From Bog-473 sp963766995 (lineage in GTDB: Bacteria; Actinomycetota; Acidimicrobiia; Acidimicrobiales; RAAP-2): a DNA stretch of 64,000 nt. The notes under the pieces are model-generated. The model was given only the letters and a program-made list of their open reading frames with translations. It was not told the DNA's origin and did not search any database. Position 1 is the first letter of the stretch. Every line of letters starts with the position of its first letter. Below, piece after piece: positions 50,580 through 59,006 of this stretch. Both the position numbers and the translations under genes were made by a program. The stretch lies in NCBI GenBank assembly GCA_963766995.1, contig CAVYCE010000001.1, positions 868,001-932,000 of the forward strand, read 5' to 3'.

Positions 50580-50690
50580 TCAATAGACGCCGCACATGCC
50601 GTCGATCGAGACCTCTTCCACGAGAAGCTCGTCGACCTCGTCGTCGCCGAGGGCTTCGACGTCCTGCACTTCCTGCTCTTCGGTCAGCAT
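50580..50690 (-). CDS. mftA: MftA: mycofactocin precursor peptide
   Basis: A 36-residue open frame. It starts at the ATG at 50688-50690 behind an AAGGAG Shine-Dalgarno and stops at TGA 50580-50582. It is highly acidic (many Glu and Asp) and ends in IDGMCGVY, the invariant MftA tail whose Val-Tyr pair becomes mycofactocin. It lies directly before mftB. The gene is easily missed by ORF callers because it is so short. The call is secure from the C-terminal motif and context. Confidence 0.97.
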   Translation of the reverse strand: MLTEEQEVQDVEALGDDEVDELLVEEVSIDGMCGVY

Positions 50691-50714
50691 GTGGACTCCT
50701 TCGAACTCAAGGCC

Positions 50715-50742
50715 AGCCTATCCCCGGCCGTCACCCTGCCAA
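50715..50742 (-). promoter_or_regulatory. Promoter of the mftABCE operon
   Basis: On the minus strand, TTGGCA (50737-50742) and TAGGCT (50715-50720) are 16 bases apart, with a leader of roughly 17 bases to the mftA start. The 62-bp gap also has to drive mftF in the opposite direction. Confidence 0.5.
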
Positions 50743-50752
50743 GATTGGGGAT

Positions 50753-52258
50753 GTGACCTCGACCACCTGGGAAGACACCGACACTCCGGGCCTTCTCCCG
50801 CTGGCGCCGGACCGGACCACCACACCCCTGCCGGCCGGCTTCGGCCTCTCGATGGATGCAGCCACCATGCAGTTCGATGATGACTCCGTGCTGATGGGTG
50901 GTAGCCCGTTGCGACTGCTGCGGCTCTCCGTCAAAGCCCGGTCGGTGGCTGCACGCTGGGCCGCCGGCACGCCCGTCGGTCCGTCGTCGTCCGAACAACG
51001 GCTGGCCCGCCGGCTGGTGTCCGCCGGCACCCATGTGCCTCGACCGGGCGACGCCGGTTTTGGACCGCACGATGTGACCGTGGTCATTCCCGTACGCGAC
51101 CGGCCGGCCCAACTCGATCAGTTGTTGGCCTCCTTGCCGGATGTGCGCTGCATTGTGGTGGATGACGCCTCAGCCCAACCTTCGCTTAACGAGCAAACGG
51201 CGCGGCGCGCTGGTGCTGCGGTCATCATGCTCGAGACGAACGTCGGGCCATCGGGCGCTCGCAATGCGGGGCTGCGCGCCGCCACCACGCCGCTGGTCGC
51301 TTTCATTGATTCGGACTGCATACCAACGGCCGACTGGCTGACTCCTCTGTTGGGACATTTCAACGACCCTGTCGTCGCCGCCGTAGCCCCTCGGGTGCAG
51401 CCAGCCGACTCCGATAGCGCATCGGCCCTCCAGCGCTATGAGTCCGTCCGCTCGTCGCTTGATTGCGGGGACGCCCCGGGCGTGGTCCGCCCGATGTCAC
51501 GGATCCCCTATGTGCCGAGTGCGGCGCTGGTGGTGCGCCGCTCTGCCGTGGCCCATCCGTTCTTCGATGAGCGATTGCGCGGCGGCGAAGATGTCGATCT
51601 GGTGTGGCGGCTGGCCGACGCCGGCTGGGATGTTCGGTACGAGCCGGCAGCCATCGTCAGACACGAGGGCCCCCGGACTATCGGGGAGTGGCTGGCCCGC
51701 CGCACGTTTTATGGCACCACGGCGGCACCGCTTTCTCAGCGTCACCCGGAGGCCATGGCCCCGCTGCACACCTCCATCTGGACGGCGTCAGTGTGGGGAC
51801 TGCTGGCTGCCCGCCGTCCCCTCCTCGCCGCAGGGGCACTGGCTGGGTCCGTGGCCGTCCTGGCCCGCCGACTGAACGGGATGGTCGACCAGCCGGTGCA
51901 GACCGCCACCCGCATCGCCGGTGGAGGGACAGTGAGGTCCACGGTTCCAGCTTTGGGCGGACTCTCACGGGCCTGGTCTCCCGGACTGCTCATGGCCCTC
52001 GTACCCCGGCGAACGCGCCGTGCTGCCGCCGTCGCCCTCTTGGCGCCGGCATGGGCCGATTGGCGTGACAACTCGGGCGGACTCGATCCCCTGACTTTTG
52101 CCGCGTTGCACGTGGCCGACGACGTGGCCTACGGCGTTGGAGTCTGGAAGGGGTGCGTGGCGGGCCGGACGCTGCGGCCGCTCCTGCCTCGCATCGCACT
52201 ACGCCCGCGCACATGGACCGCTCCATCTCTGAAAACCCAGCTGAGCGACCAGCCCTAG
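50753..52258 (+). CDS. mftF: MftF: mycofactocin glycosyltransferase
   Basis: A 501-residue GT2 glycosyltransferase that adds beta-1,4-linked glucose units to mycofactocin. The nucleotide-binding start is TVVIPVRDRPAQLDQLL, the DxD motif lies in AFIDSDCIPTADW, and the acceptor site in GGEDVDLVWRLADAGWDVRYEP. The MftF-specific N-terminal domain (GFGLSMDAATMQFDDDSVLMGGSPLRLLRLS) is present. The GTG at 50753 follows family length. It is placed divergently from mftA, whereas in mycobacteria mftF is the last gene of a single operon. Confidence 0.95.
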   Translation: MTSTTWEDTDTPGLLPLAPDRTTTPLPAGFGLSMDAATMQFDDDSVLMGGSPLRLLRLSVKARSVAARWAAGTPVGPSSSEQRLARRLVSAGTHVPRPGDAGFGPHDVTVVIPVRDRPAQLDQLLASLPDVRCIVVDDASAQPSLNEQTARRAGAAVIMLETNVGPSGARNAGLRAATTPLVAFIDSDCIPTADWLTPLLGHFNDPVVAAVAPRVQPADSDSASALQRYESVRSSLDCGDAPGVVRPMSRIPYVPSAALVVRRSAVAHPFFDERLRGGEDVDLVWRLADAGWDVRYEPAAIVRHEGPRTIGEWLARRTFYGTTAAPLSQRHPEAMAPLHTSIWTASVWGLLAARRPLLAAGALAGSVAVLARRLNGMVDQPVQTATRIAGGGTVRSTVPALGGLSRAWSPGLLMALVPRRTRRAAAVALLAPAWADWRDNSGGLDPLTFAALHVADDVAYGVGVWKGCVAGRTLRPLLPRIALRPRTWTAPSLKTQLSDQP

Positions 52259-52337
52259 GGTCTTCTGCCAGCGGCGTAGAGTCTCCCGGTCAAGCGGGGG
52301 CCGGCACGACGCCGAGGGGCATCATGAGAGGGTCGAA

Positions 52338-53513
52338 ATGGCAAACGCATGGTTTGAGACGGTCGCTGAAGCACAGCGGCGGGCCCAAAAGCGCCTTCCG
52401 AAATCGGTGTATTCGGCGCTAGTGGCCGGGTCTGAGCGCGGCCTCACGGTCGAGGACAACATCACTGCCTATAGCGAGCTTGGCTTCGCCCCGCACGTGG
52501 CCGGTCTCTCGGCTGAGCGGAATCTGTCCACCCGGGTCATGGAACAGGACATCTCCTTTCCGGTCTTGATCTCGCCCACCGGCGTTCAGGCCGTGCACCC
52601 CGACGGAGAAGTGGCAGTGGCCCGCGCCGCCGCGGCGCGAGGCACGGCCATGGGTCTCAGCTCCTTTGCCAGCAAGCCGGTAGAGGAGGTGTTGGCCGCC
52701 AACTCGCAGACTTTCTTCCAGGTGTACTGGGTGGGCAGCCGTGACGATGTCCTGGCTCGGGTGGAGCGGGCCCGAGCGGCCGGAGCCGTCGGACTCATCG
52801 CCACCTTGGACTGGTCGTTCTCTCACGGGCGCGACTGGGGCAGCCCATCCATTCCCGAGTCGGTCAACTTTAAGGCCATGGCCAATTTCGCCCCCGAAGC
52901 CATCGCCCATCCGCGCTGGCTGTGGAGCTTCGCCAAGACAGGCAAGTTCCCGGACCTCAAGGCGCCCAACATGGCCGACAAGGGCGGAGAAGCTCCGACC
53001 TTCTTCGGGGCCTACGGCGCCTGGATGCAGACGCCGCCGCCGAGTTGGGAAGACGTAGCGTGGCTACGCGAGCAGTGGGGCGGACCCTTCATGCTGAAGG
53101 GTGTCTCCCGCATCGATGACGCCAAGCGGGCCGTCCAAGCCGGAGTCAGCGCCATCTCAGTGTCCAATCACGGCGGCAACAACCTCGACGGCACTCCGGC
53201 CACTATCCGCGCCTTGCAGCCCGTGGCGCAGGCCGTGGGGCAGGAGATCGAGGTACTGCTCGACGGTGGCATTCGTCGCGGCAGTGACGTGGTGAAGGCC
53301 ATCGCGCTCGGCGCCAAAGCCGTCATGATCGGGCGGGCCTATCTGTGGGGTCTGGCCGCCAACGGGCAGGCGGGCGTCGAGAACGTCCTTGACCTGTTGC
53401 GCAGCGGTATCGACTCAGCCCTGCTTGGACTGGGTCACTCGTCCATCCACGACCTATCCGCCGATGACCTGCTCATCCCCGAGGGTTTCACCCGGCGCCT
53501 GGGCGCCGACTGA
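52338..53513 (+). CDS. mftD: MftD: pre-mycofactocin synthase (LldD-like flavoenzyme)
   Basis: A 391-residue FMN enzyme of the alpha-hydroxyacid oxidase family, specialised for mycofactocin. It converts the AHDP core to pre-mycofactocin by oxidative deamination. It begins MANAWFETVAEAQRRAQKRLPKSVYSALVAG, a typical MftD opening. The FMN and active-site segments are ISPTGVQAVHPDGE, VSNHGGNNLDG (catalytic His) and LLDGGIRRGSDVVKAIALGAKAVMIGR. It is 79 bases after mftF and probably in the same transcript. Confidence 0.95.
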   Translation: MANAWFETVAEAQRRAQKRLPKSVYSALVAGSERGLTVEDNITAYSELGFAPHVAGLSAERNLSTRVMEQDISFPVLISPTGVQAVHPDGEVAVARAAAARGTAMGLSSFASKPVEEVLAANSQTFFQVYWVGSRDDVLARVERARAAGAVGLIATLDWSFSHGRDWGSPSIPESVNFKAMANFAPEAIAHPRWLWSFAKTGKFPDLKAPNMADKGGEAPTFFGAYGAWMQTPPPSWEDVAWLREQWGGPFMLKGVSRIDDAKRAVQAGVSAISVSNHGGNNLDGTPATIRALQPVAQAVGQEIEVLLDGGIRRGSDVVKAIALGAKAVMIGRAYLWGLAANGQAGVENVLDLLRSGIDSALLGLGHSSIHDLSADDLLIPEGFTRRLGAD

Positions 53514-53516
53514 CGA

Positions 53517-54665
53517 CTAGTCGAACTTCACCACACCGCGGATGATGGTCCCGGCGCCCTGGTCCTCGTAGCCCTGCTGGACCTGGTCCAACGTGTACTC
53601 CTGCGTGACGATCTCGTCGATCTTCAACTGTCCGGCTTCGAAGAGGTTGAGCAGGTTCGGTACCTGCACCCGTGGGCTCTGGGAGCCGAACACGGTGCCC
53701 AACAGCGACTGGTTGAACATGGCCAGGTTGAACAGGTTCAGCTGTACGTCCATGGCGTGGAAGGGCGAGATCGACGTGACCACTATGCGGGCGTCCTTCG
53801 ATCCCAGCTGGCAGGCCCCGGCGATCATGTCGCCGTGCAACACGCCTGGCGTCAGGATGACCACGTCAGCGTTCCGGCCCATGGTGAGCTCGGGCAGCAT
53901 GAACTGCGCGTCCAGCATGGATGCGGCCGTGTGGGTGGCTCCGACTTCCTTGGCCTTCTCAAGTTTGAAGGGCACCGGGTCCACCGCAATGATGGTGCGC
54001 GCCCCCGCCATGCGAGCGCCCTGAATGGCGCCGGAACCGACACCACCACAACCGACCACGACCACGGTCTCGCCCGGCTTCACCTTGCCCCGGTCAACGG
54101 CAGAGCCGAAGCCGGTGGCGATGCCGCAGCTGATGAGTGCAGCAGCCTTCATGTTGGCCCAGGGGTCGATGCGCACCACGGAGTTTTCGTGGCACACCAT
54201 CTCGTCGGAAAAGGTGCCCAACTGAGCCATGCGGTTCAAGTTCTCACCGGCCAGGTGGTAGCGGTAGGTCCCGTCGCTGATCATGCCGCCGGCCAGGGTG
54301 GCCATGCCCAGATCGCACAGGTTCTGGCGACCGGACGCACACCAGTGGCAGGTTCCACAGGACGGAATGAAGGCTACAGCCACGTGGTCGCCCACTGCGA
54401 CCTGGGTCACGTTCGGGCCTACTTCGGTGACGACGCCCGAGCCTTCGTGGCCGCCGACCACGGGGAACATGGAGGCCACACCGATCATTTGGAGCACTTC
54501 GGGCGGTGCGCTGATGTCACCTGTGCGCAAATGCTCGTCGGAGTGGCACATGCCCGAATAGACCATCTTGACCTTTATTTCACGGTTCCCCGGGGGGTCA
54601 ATGTCGATCTCTTCGGTCTTCCACGGCTCGTTGAGCCCGACGCAAACGGCGGCCCGTGTCTTCAT
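53517..54665 (-). CDS. NDMA-dependent (mycofactocin-associated) zinc alcohol dehydrogenase
   Basis: A 382-residue MDR alcohol dehydrogenase. Catalytic zinc ligands lie in GMCHSDEH and GGHEGSGVV. The structural zinc has four cysteines in CGTCHWCASGRQNLC. The cofactor loop is VVVVGCGGVGSGAIQGARMAG. The opening TRAAVCVGLNEPWKTEEIDIDPPG is typical of the nicotinoprotein ADHs (TIGR03989 type) that depend on mycofactocin to reoxidise tightly bound NAD. The ATG at 54665 has a GGGAGGGA Shine-Dalgarno. The gene converges on mftD with three bases between stops. Confidence 0.9.
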   Translation of the reverse strand: MKTRAAVCVGLNEPWKTEEIDIDPPGNREIKVKMVYSGMCHSDEHLRTGDISAPPEVLQMIGVASMFPVVGGHEGSGVVTEVGPNVTQVAVGDHVAVAFIPSCGTCHWCASGRQNLCDLGMATLAGGMISDGTYRYHLAGENLNRMAQLGTFSDEMVCHENSVVRIDPWANMKAAALISCGIATGFGSAVDRGKVKPGETVVVVGCGGVGSGAIQGARMAGARTIIAVDPVPFKLEKAKEVGATHTAASMLDAQFMLPELTMGRNADVVILTPGVLHGDMIAGACQLGSKDARIVVTSISPFHAMDVQLNLFNLAMFNQSLLGTVFGSQSPRVQVPNLLNLFEAGQLKIDEIVTQEYTLDQVQQGYEDQGAGTIIRGVVKFD

Positions 54666-54783
54666 TGTGTCCCTCCCAATCGATGCAAGAACTCTCGGTA
54701 CGGGCCTCAGTATCGTTCTCCGCCACCGATCCGACAACTAGGCACGTCGGATGGCACCTGAAGGGGCCTGTAGGCACGGGGAC

Positions 54784-54789
54784 TACAGT
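54784..54789 (+). promoter_or_regulatory. Leaderless -10 box of the cyclase gene
   Basis: TACAGT ends six bases before the GTG at 54796, supporting that start over an upstream ATG at 54751. Confidence 0.5.
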
Positions 54790-54795
54790 GCGCGC

Positions 54796-55731
54796 GTGGC
54801 CGTACCCGCCCCATTCGCCGAGGTGGCCGCCCGCGTCCGCAACTGGGGACGTTGGGGCGAAGACGACCAGATCGGGACGCTCAATCTGGTCGACGATGCG
54901 GTTCGCCGCCGAGCGGCGGGGGCCGTGGTCAGCGGCAAGGGGTTCGCCCTGGGGCTGCCGCTCTCGGAGGCCGAGGGGATCCAAGCCGGCTTTATCAAGG
55001 GGCGGGTCAACCCGACTCGCAGCATGATCCAGATCAACGAGCCACTGAGCCCAGACCCAGAATGGGTGTGCAGCAGCGAGGACGTGGTCACCCTGGCCCT
55101 GCAATGCGCCACCCACTGGGACGGACTGGCCCATTGCAGTTATGGCGGCACCATCTACAACGGCTACCCGGCCGCCACCGTGGACGCCAACGGGGCCAGC
55201 AAGTGCGGCATCCACTTGCTGAAGACCGTGATCAGTCGCGGCGTCCTGCTCGATGTGGCCCGGGCCCGCGGCTTGAGCGTCCTCCATCCGGGCCATGCCA
55301 TCACCGCAGATGATCTCGACGCCGCCTGCGCGCTCGGAGACGTCACGGTCGAACCGGGTGACATCGTCCTGGTGCGGACCGGGCAGATGACGCACCTGCG
55401 AGCCCCGAATCGGGACTTGATTGCCTACACGTGGCCGTCACCTGGACTCACTATCGAGACGGCGGAATGGTTCCACCGACGCGACGTGGCGGCAGTGGCC
55501 ACTGACACCCTCGTCTTCGAGGTGTACCCGTGCCAGTACGACGACATCTATCTCCCGGTGCACCTCTTGCACCTGGTTGAGATGGGCATGACCCAGGGTC
55601 AGAACTGGGTGCTGGACGATCTGGCCGACGACTGCGCCGACGACGGCCAGTACACATTTCTCTTGGACGCCACCCCGTTGCCGTTTACCAACGGACTCGG
55701 TTCCGTCCTGAATCCCGTCGCGCTTAAGTAG
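54796..55731 (+). CDS. Cyclase/kynurenine-formamidase-like hydrolase
   Basis: A 311-residue member of the cyclase (PF04199) family. The metal motif is ATHWDGLAHCSYGG, a variant of HxGTHxDxP. Further segments are GILLDVA-like GVLLDVARARGL, EPGDIVLVRTGQM, a DTLVFEV strand and a C-terminal LPVHLLHLVEMG. Family members hydrolyse amides or cyclise acids; this long form is common in actinobacteria without a known role. The start is set by the leaderless box. The stop overlaps the convergent TetR stop by eight bases. Confidence 0.82.
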   Translation: MAVPAPFAEVAARVRNWGRWGEDDQIGTLNLVDDAVRRRAAGAVVSGKGFALGLPLSEAEGIQAGFIKGRVNPTRSMIQINEPLSPDPEWVCSSEDVVTLALQCATHWDGLAHCSYGGTIYNGYPAATVDANGASKCGIHLLKTVISRGVLLDVARARGLSVLHPGHAITADDLDAACALGDVTVEPGDIVLVRTGQMTHLRAPNRDLIAYTWPSPGLTIETAEWFHRRDVAAVATDTLVFEVYPCQYDDIYLPVHLLHLVEMGMTQGQNWVLDDLADDCADDGQYTFLLDATPLPFTNGLGSVLNPVALK

Positions 55732-55735
55732 CGCG
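55719..55735. terminator. Hairpin over overlapping convergent stop codons
   Basis: CGCGCT and AGCGCG form a six-pair stem with a five-base loop. It covers both the cyclase TAG (55729-55731) and the TetR stop (55724-55726). Confidence 0.5.
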
Positions 55736-56548
55736 GCGGTGGTTCGCTACCGCCCCACCCAAAACCGGACCGGTACGCGGTCGGGCCGCATCTCGGGTTG
55801 ACTTGTCGAAGGGGTCGCGTCCCACCACATCGGCCGGTCCCGGTCGGCCTGTGACCGACCAGTGCAGCAACCGAGCCTGCGTATCGATGAGGTTGCGCGT
55901 GCGAATGCCCCAGAACTCGAAACCGAAGCGGTGAGCGGACACGCTGGCGAACATGGCGACCAGCGCGCCGGCCACCGCCATGGGGTCGGCGCCGGCCGGA
56001 GACCCGGTGCCAGTGCCCGGAATTCCAGTGCTGGACGGCGTGGCCTGAGTGATCACCTGGGCCAGCGCGATGGTGACGGCGTTCAGGGCGCGAACGCGGA
56101 TGCCGCGGAGTTGTGCATCGCCTTCTTCGGTAGCCAGGTCGACCACCCGGAAGACGGCACGGTTGTCTTCCCAGTAGGCCAGGAAGCCTTCGGTCACCGA
56201 CAGTGCCGTCTCCCAGCTGGCCTCCTCGGACCAGTCGCCACCCACGAGCTCTGATAGGTGGGCCGCGTCGTCGACCATGCCCTCGGCCAGAATCCGAATG
56301 GCCTCCTCGACGTTGGCGAAGTACTGGTAGAAGGTGGCGGGCGACGTGCGGGCGCGACGAGCGATGTCCGTGACCTTGACCGAGCGCCACGAAGTGGTGG
56401 AGAGCAGTTCCACCGTGGCTTGGAGCAGACGCTGCCGCGTTTTGCGTCCGCGATGCCCCGGTACCCGACCATCGGTGGTGGCAAGAGACTCCGCCAGCTC
56501 GCCGATGGACACGATGTCGGCTCCGAATTCCTGCGCCCGGCCGGTCAT
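55724..56548 (-). CDS. TetR-family transcriptional regulator
   Basis: A 274-residue regulator. The HTH is in RGRKTRQRLLQATVELLSTTSWRSVKVTDIARRARTSPATFYQYFANVEEAI. The ligand-binding half is long, with a Gly/Ala/Thr-rich insertion (TPSSTGIPGTGTGSPAGADP) and a WGIRTRNLIDTQARLLHW helix. The EthR/KstR2-like layout suggests an acyl-CoA or lipid ligand. A TACGCT box lies eight bases upstream of the ATG. It diverges from the KstR-like regulator and is one candidate for the TGAC palindromes in this window. Confidence 0.85.
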   Translation of the reverse strand: MTGRAQEFGADIVSIGELAESLATTDGRVPGHRGRKTRQRLLQATVELLSTTSWRSVKVTDIARRARTSPATFYQYFANVEEAIRILAEGMVDDAAHLSELVGGDWSEEASWETALSVTEGFLAYWEDNRAVFRVVDLATEEGDAQLRGIRVRALNAVTIALAQVITQATPSSTGIPGTGTGSPAGADPMAVAGALVAMFASVSAHRFGFEFWGIRTRNLIDTQARLLHWSVTGRPGPADVVGRDPFDKSTRDAARPRTGPVLGGAVANHRRAT

Positions 56549-56602
56549 GGCCCGCCAGCGTAGCGAACACCTCGGTCCCGAAGGCCCAGGTGACAGCCCG
56601 GA

Positions 56603-56608
56603 TAGCAT
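56603..56608 (+). promoter_or_regulatory. Leaderless -10 box of the KstR-like gene
   Basis: TAGCAT ends six bases before the ATG at 56615. Confidence 0.5.
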
Positions 56609-56614
56609 GTTGCG

Positions 56615-57211
56615 ATGGAGCAGACGCTGATCCGCCCGCTCACTCGCGCCCAGCAAGCCCGCCGCCAGCGCGTCATCGATGCGGCCATGGCGCTCGGCCT
56701 CGATGGCGGATACGAAGCGGTCCAGATGCGAGACGTGGCGGCTCGAGCTGATGTGGCCATGGGCACCGTCTACCGCTACTTCACCAGCAAGGACCACCTG
56801 CTGGCTGCCACCCTGGTGCACTGGGTGGAACTCTTGGATCAGCGCATCAGCCAACACCCACCCCGTGGCGAGCATGCCGACGACCGAGTCCTCGACGTGC
56901 TGGACCGGGCCCTGCGAGCCATGGGCCGCCAACCCAAGCTGGTGGCAGCCGTCTTCGCCTCGCTCAACTCTCCCGATCCAGCCGCGGTCGGATGCCAGCA
57001 GCAGATCACCTTTCTGATGGAGGGGATCATCGCCCGCGCCATGGGCGAGCAGAGCATGCCCGACATGTCCGAGCGGGCCCGCATGATCGGCCATGTCTGG
57101 TACTCCGCACTGGTGGGCTGGGTCAACGGCTGGTCCACCATGGCGCGCGTCTACGACGAACTGGCCGTTTCTGTGAGGTTGTTATTGCCTGAGGGACTTC
57201 TACATGCCTGA
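56615..57211 (+). CDS. KstR-like TetR regulator
   Basis: A 198-residue TetR protein that recalls mycobacterial KstR, the repressor of cholesterol catabolism. The HTH reads RRQRVIDAAMALGLDGGYEAVQMRDVAARADVAMGTVYRYFTSKDHLLAATL, where GGYEAVQMR and YRYF-SK-HLL are near-identical to KstR. The C-terminal part (VWYSALVGWVNG, LAVSVRLLLPEG) follows the KstR ligand domain. The likely ligand is a sterol-derived CoA thioester. It sits near steroid genes, but its own targets need proof. Confidence 0.82.
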   Translation: MEQTLIRPLTRAQQARRQRVIDAAMALGLDGGYEAVQMRDVAARADVAMGTVYRYFTSKDHLLAATLVHWVELLDQRISQHPPRGEHADDRVLDVLDRALRAMGRQPKLVAAVFASLNSPDPAAVGCQQQITFLMEGIIARAMGEQSMPDMSERARMIGHVWYSALVGWVNGWSTMARVYDELAVSVRLLLPEGLLHA

Positions 57212-57245
57212 CTGGGGTGCATACAACCAATAGGGACGCCAGGGC

Positions 57246-57251
57246 TATCGT
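57246..57251 (+). promoter_or_regulatory. Leaderless -10 box of the ABC ATPase gene
   Basis: TATCGT ends seven bases before the GTG at 57259. Confidence 0.45.
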
Positions 57252-57258
57252 CGGCGCC

Positions 57259-58200
57259 GTGACCGCCCCGTCGCAGACTCCGGGTCTGCCCATCGAGATC
57301 AACGGTCTCACCAAGCACTTCGGCCCCGTGGTGGCCGTCAACAACGTCTCCTTTTCGGTCACGCCGGGGAAGGTGACCGGATTTCTGGGACCGAACGGAT
57401 CAGGGAAAACGACCACGCTGCGCATGCTGCTCGGACTGGTCACCCCCTCGTCAGGCACCGCCACCATCGGCGGGCAGAATTACCACGACCTGATCAACCC
57501 GGGATCACGGGTAGGAGCGGTGCTCGAAGCCACCAGTTTCCACCCTTCTCGCCGGGCCCGATCCCACCTGAGGACGGTGGCCGCCGCCGTCGGAGAGAGT
57601 GACAAGCGGGTCGACGCCGTGCTCGATCTCGTCGGACTCAGGGGTGACGCCAAGCGCAAGGTGGGCGGATTCTCGCTGGGTATGCGCCAACGTCTGGAGT
57701 TGGCCGGTGCGCTGCTGGGCGATCCGAGCGTGCTCATCCTCGACGAGCCATCCAATGGGTTAGACCCACAAGGCATCGCCTGGTTACGCGACTTCATGCG
57801 CTACCTGGCTGGTGAGGGCAAGACGGTGTTGGTCTCGTCCCACCTTCTATCGGAGATGGCTCAGACCATTGACGAGGCAGTCATCCTGTCGCATGGCGTC
57901 ATGAAGGCTCAGGGGACGCTCGATTCCCTTACGTCCAACATGTCGGCCTCGAACATGCGAGTCCGCACCCCAGAAGCGGACCGCTTGGCCACAGTCCTCA
58001 CCGAGGCCTCACTCTCATTTACCCGCCTCGGCCACGAAGAAATCACCGTGCATCAGGTCACACCCGAACAGCTTGGGCCACTGCTGGCGCAGCACCAGAT
58101 TTTGTTGCACGGGCTCTCACACGAGGGAACCGACCTGGAGTCGGTGTTCCTCTCACTGACCGAGGGACTCGGCTTTGGGGAGCAGGGGGCACTCGCATGA
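57259..58200 (+). CDS. ABC transporter ATP-binding protein
   Basis: A 313-residue ABC ATPase of the DrrA/CcmA-type exporters. Walker A is GPNGSGKTT, the signature is FSLGMRQRLELAGALLG (LSGGQ-like), Walker B is VLILDEPSNGLDPQG, and the switch His lies in VSSHLL. A C-terminal extension (EEITVHQVTPEQLGPLLAQ) is typical of drug/lipid exporters. It pairs with the permease, which overlaps by four bases. The substrate is unknown. Confidence 0.93.
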   Translation: MTAPSQTPGLPIEINGLTKHFGPVVAVNNVSFSVTPGKVTGFLGPNGSGKTTTLRMLLGLVTPSSGTATIGGQNYHDLINPGSRVGAVLEATSFHPSRRARSHLRTVAAAVGESDKRVDAVLDLVGLRGDAKRKVGGFSLGMRQRLELAGALLGDPSVLILDEPSNGLDPQGIAWLRDFMRYLAGEGKTVLVSSHLLSEMAQTIDEAVILSHGVMKAQGTLDSLTSNMSASNMRVRTPEADRLATVLTEASLSFTRLGHEEITVHQVTPEQLGPLLAQHQILLHGLSHEGTDLESVFLSLTEGLGFGEQGALA

Positions 58201-59006
58201 TCCGCACCGTGCGCGCCGAGCTACTGAAGATGCGCACCATGCCCGGCATGTGGGTAGTACTCCTTTTGTCGTTTCCGCTGACGTGCCTCTTCATCCTCTT
58301 CTCGTTTCTCAATGCCGGTCACCACTCGTTCCCGATGCAGACGTTTGGACCGGTGCACAACCTCTCTCAGGAAAGGCTCCTCCTCGGTGCGGGATTCCGG
58401 ACGGCGACACTCCTGGCACCGGTCTTGGGCGTGTTGTGCATCACCACCGAGTACCGGCACAAGACCATCACCGGAACGCTCCTGCTCACCCCCCAACGAG
58501 ACCGAGTGCTAGCGGCCAAAGTCATTGCCACAGCAATCTGGACGTTGGGCATGGCGGCAGTGACCTTCGTGGCTGTCTTCGCTGTGGGACTGCCCTGGAA
58601 CGCCGGTCTGGGAGGCACCGCCAGTTCGGTGCTCGATCAGGTCGGCGCCGTGGTCCCCCAGATGTTCGCCGTCACTGTGTTGCTCGGACTGTTCGGACTC
58701 GGATTCGGCACGTTGGTCAAGAATCAAGTGGCGGGCGTACTCATCACCATCGGCGAGTCACTGATTCTCGAGGGTCTCATTGTTCTTCTGTTCATAGCGG
58801 TCTTCCACTACGACCTGAACTGGCTGCCAGGTGAGGCCACCGCCTCGTTCGCCGGCATCATCGCCAAGGGAGCGAGCTTCGGCGGCGGTGGCTCGACCAC
58901 CTTCTCGCTATTGCCCTGGTGGGCCGGTGGACTGACCATGCTCGGGTGGGGACTTGGCCCCCTGGCCATCGGTTACTTCACGACGTTCCGTCGGGACGTG
59001 ACGTAA
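58197..59006 (+). CDS. ABC transporter permease (ABC-2 type)
   Basis: A 269-residue integral membrane protein with about six helices (WVVLLLSFPLTCLFILF, TLLAPVLGVLCI, AVTFVAVFAVGLPW, FAVTVLLGLFGLGFGTLV, ILEGLIVLLFIAVF, LTMLGWGLGPLAIGYF). It is the partner of the ATPase just upstream. The ATGA overlap indicates coupled translation. It ends next to the stop of the convergent MBL gene. Confidence 0.9.
   Translation: MIRTVRAELLKMRTMPGMWVVLLLSFPLTCLFILFSFLNAGHHSFPMQTFGPVHNLSQERLLLGAGFRTATLLAPVLGVLCITTEYRHKTITGTLLLTPQRDRVLAAKVIATAIWTLGMAAVTFVAVFAVGLPWNAGLGGTASSVLDQVGAVVPQMFAVTVLLGLFGLGFGTLVKNQVAGVLITIGESLILEGLIVLLFIAVFHYDLNWLPGEATASFAGIIAKGASFGGGGSTTFSLLPWWAGGLTMLGWGLGPLAIGYFTTFRRDVT

Noticed and set aside
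53505..53525. Short repeat CGACT...AGTCG at the mftD/ADH junction
   Set aside because: Only a five-base stem with an overlapping GACTAGTC palindrome; too weak to call a terminator, although its position fits the pattern of the others.
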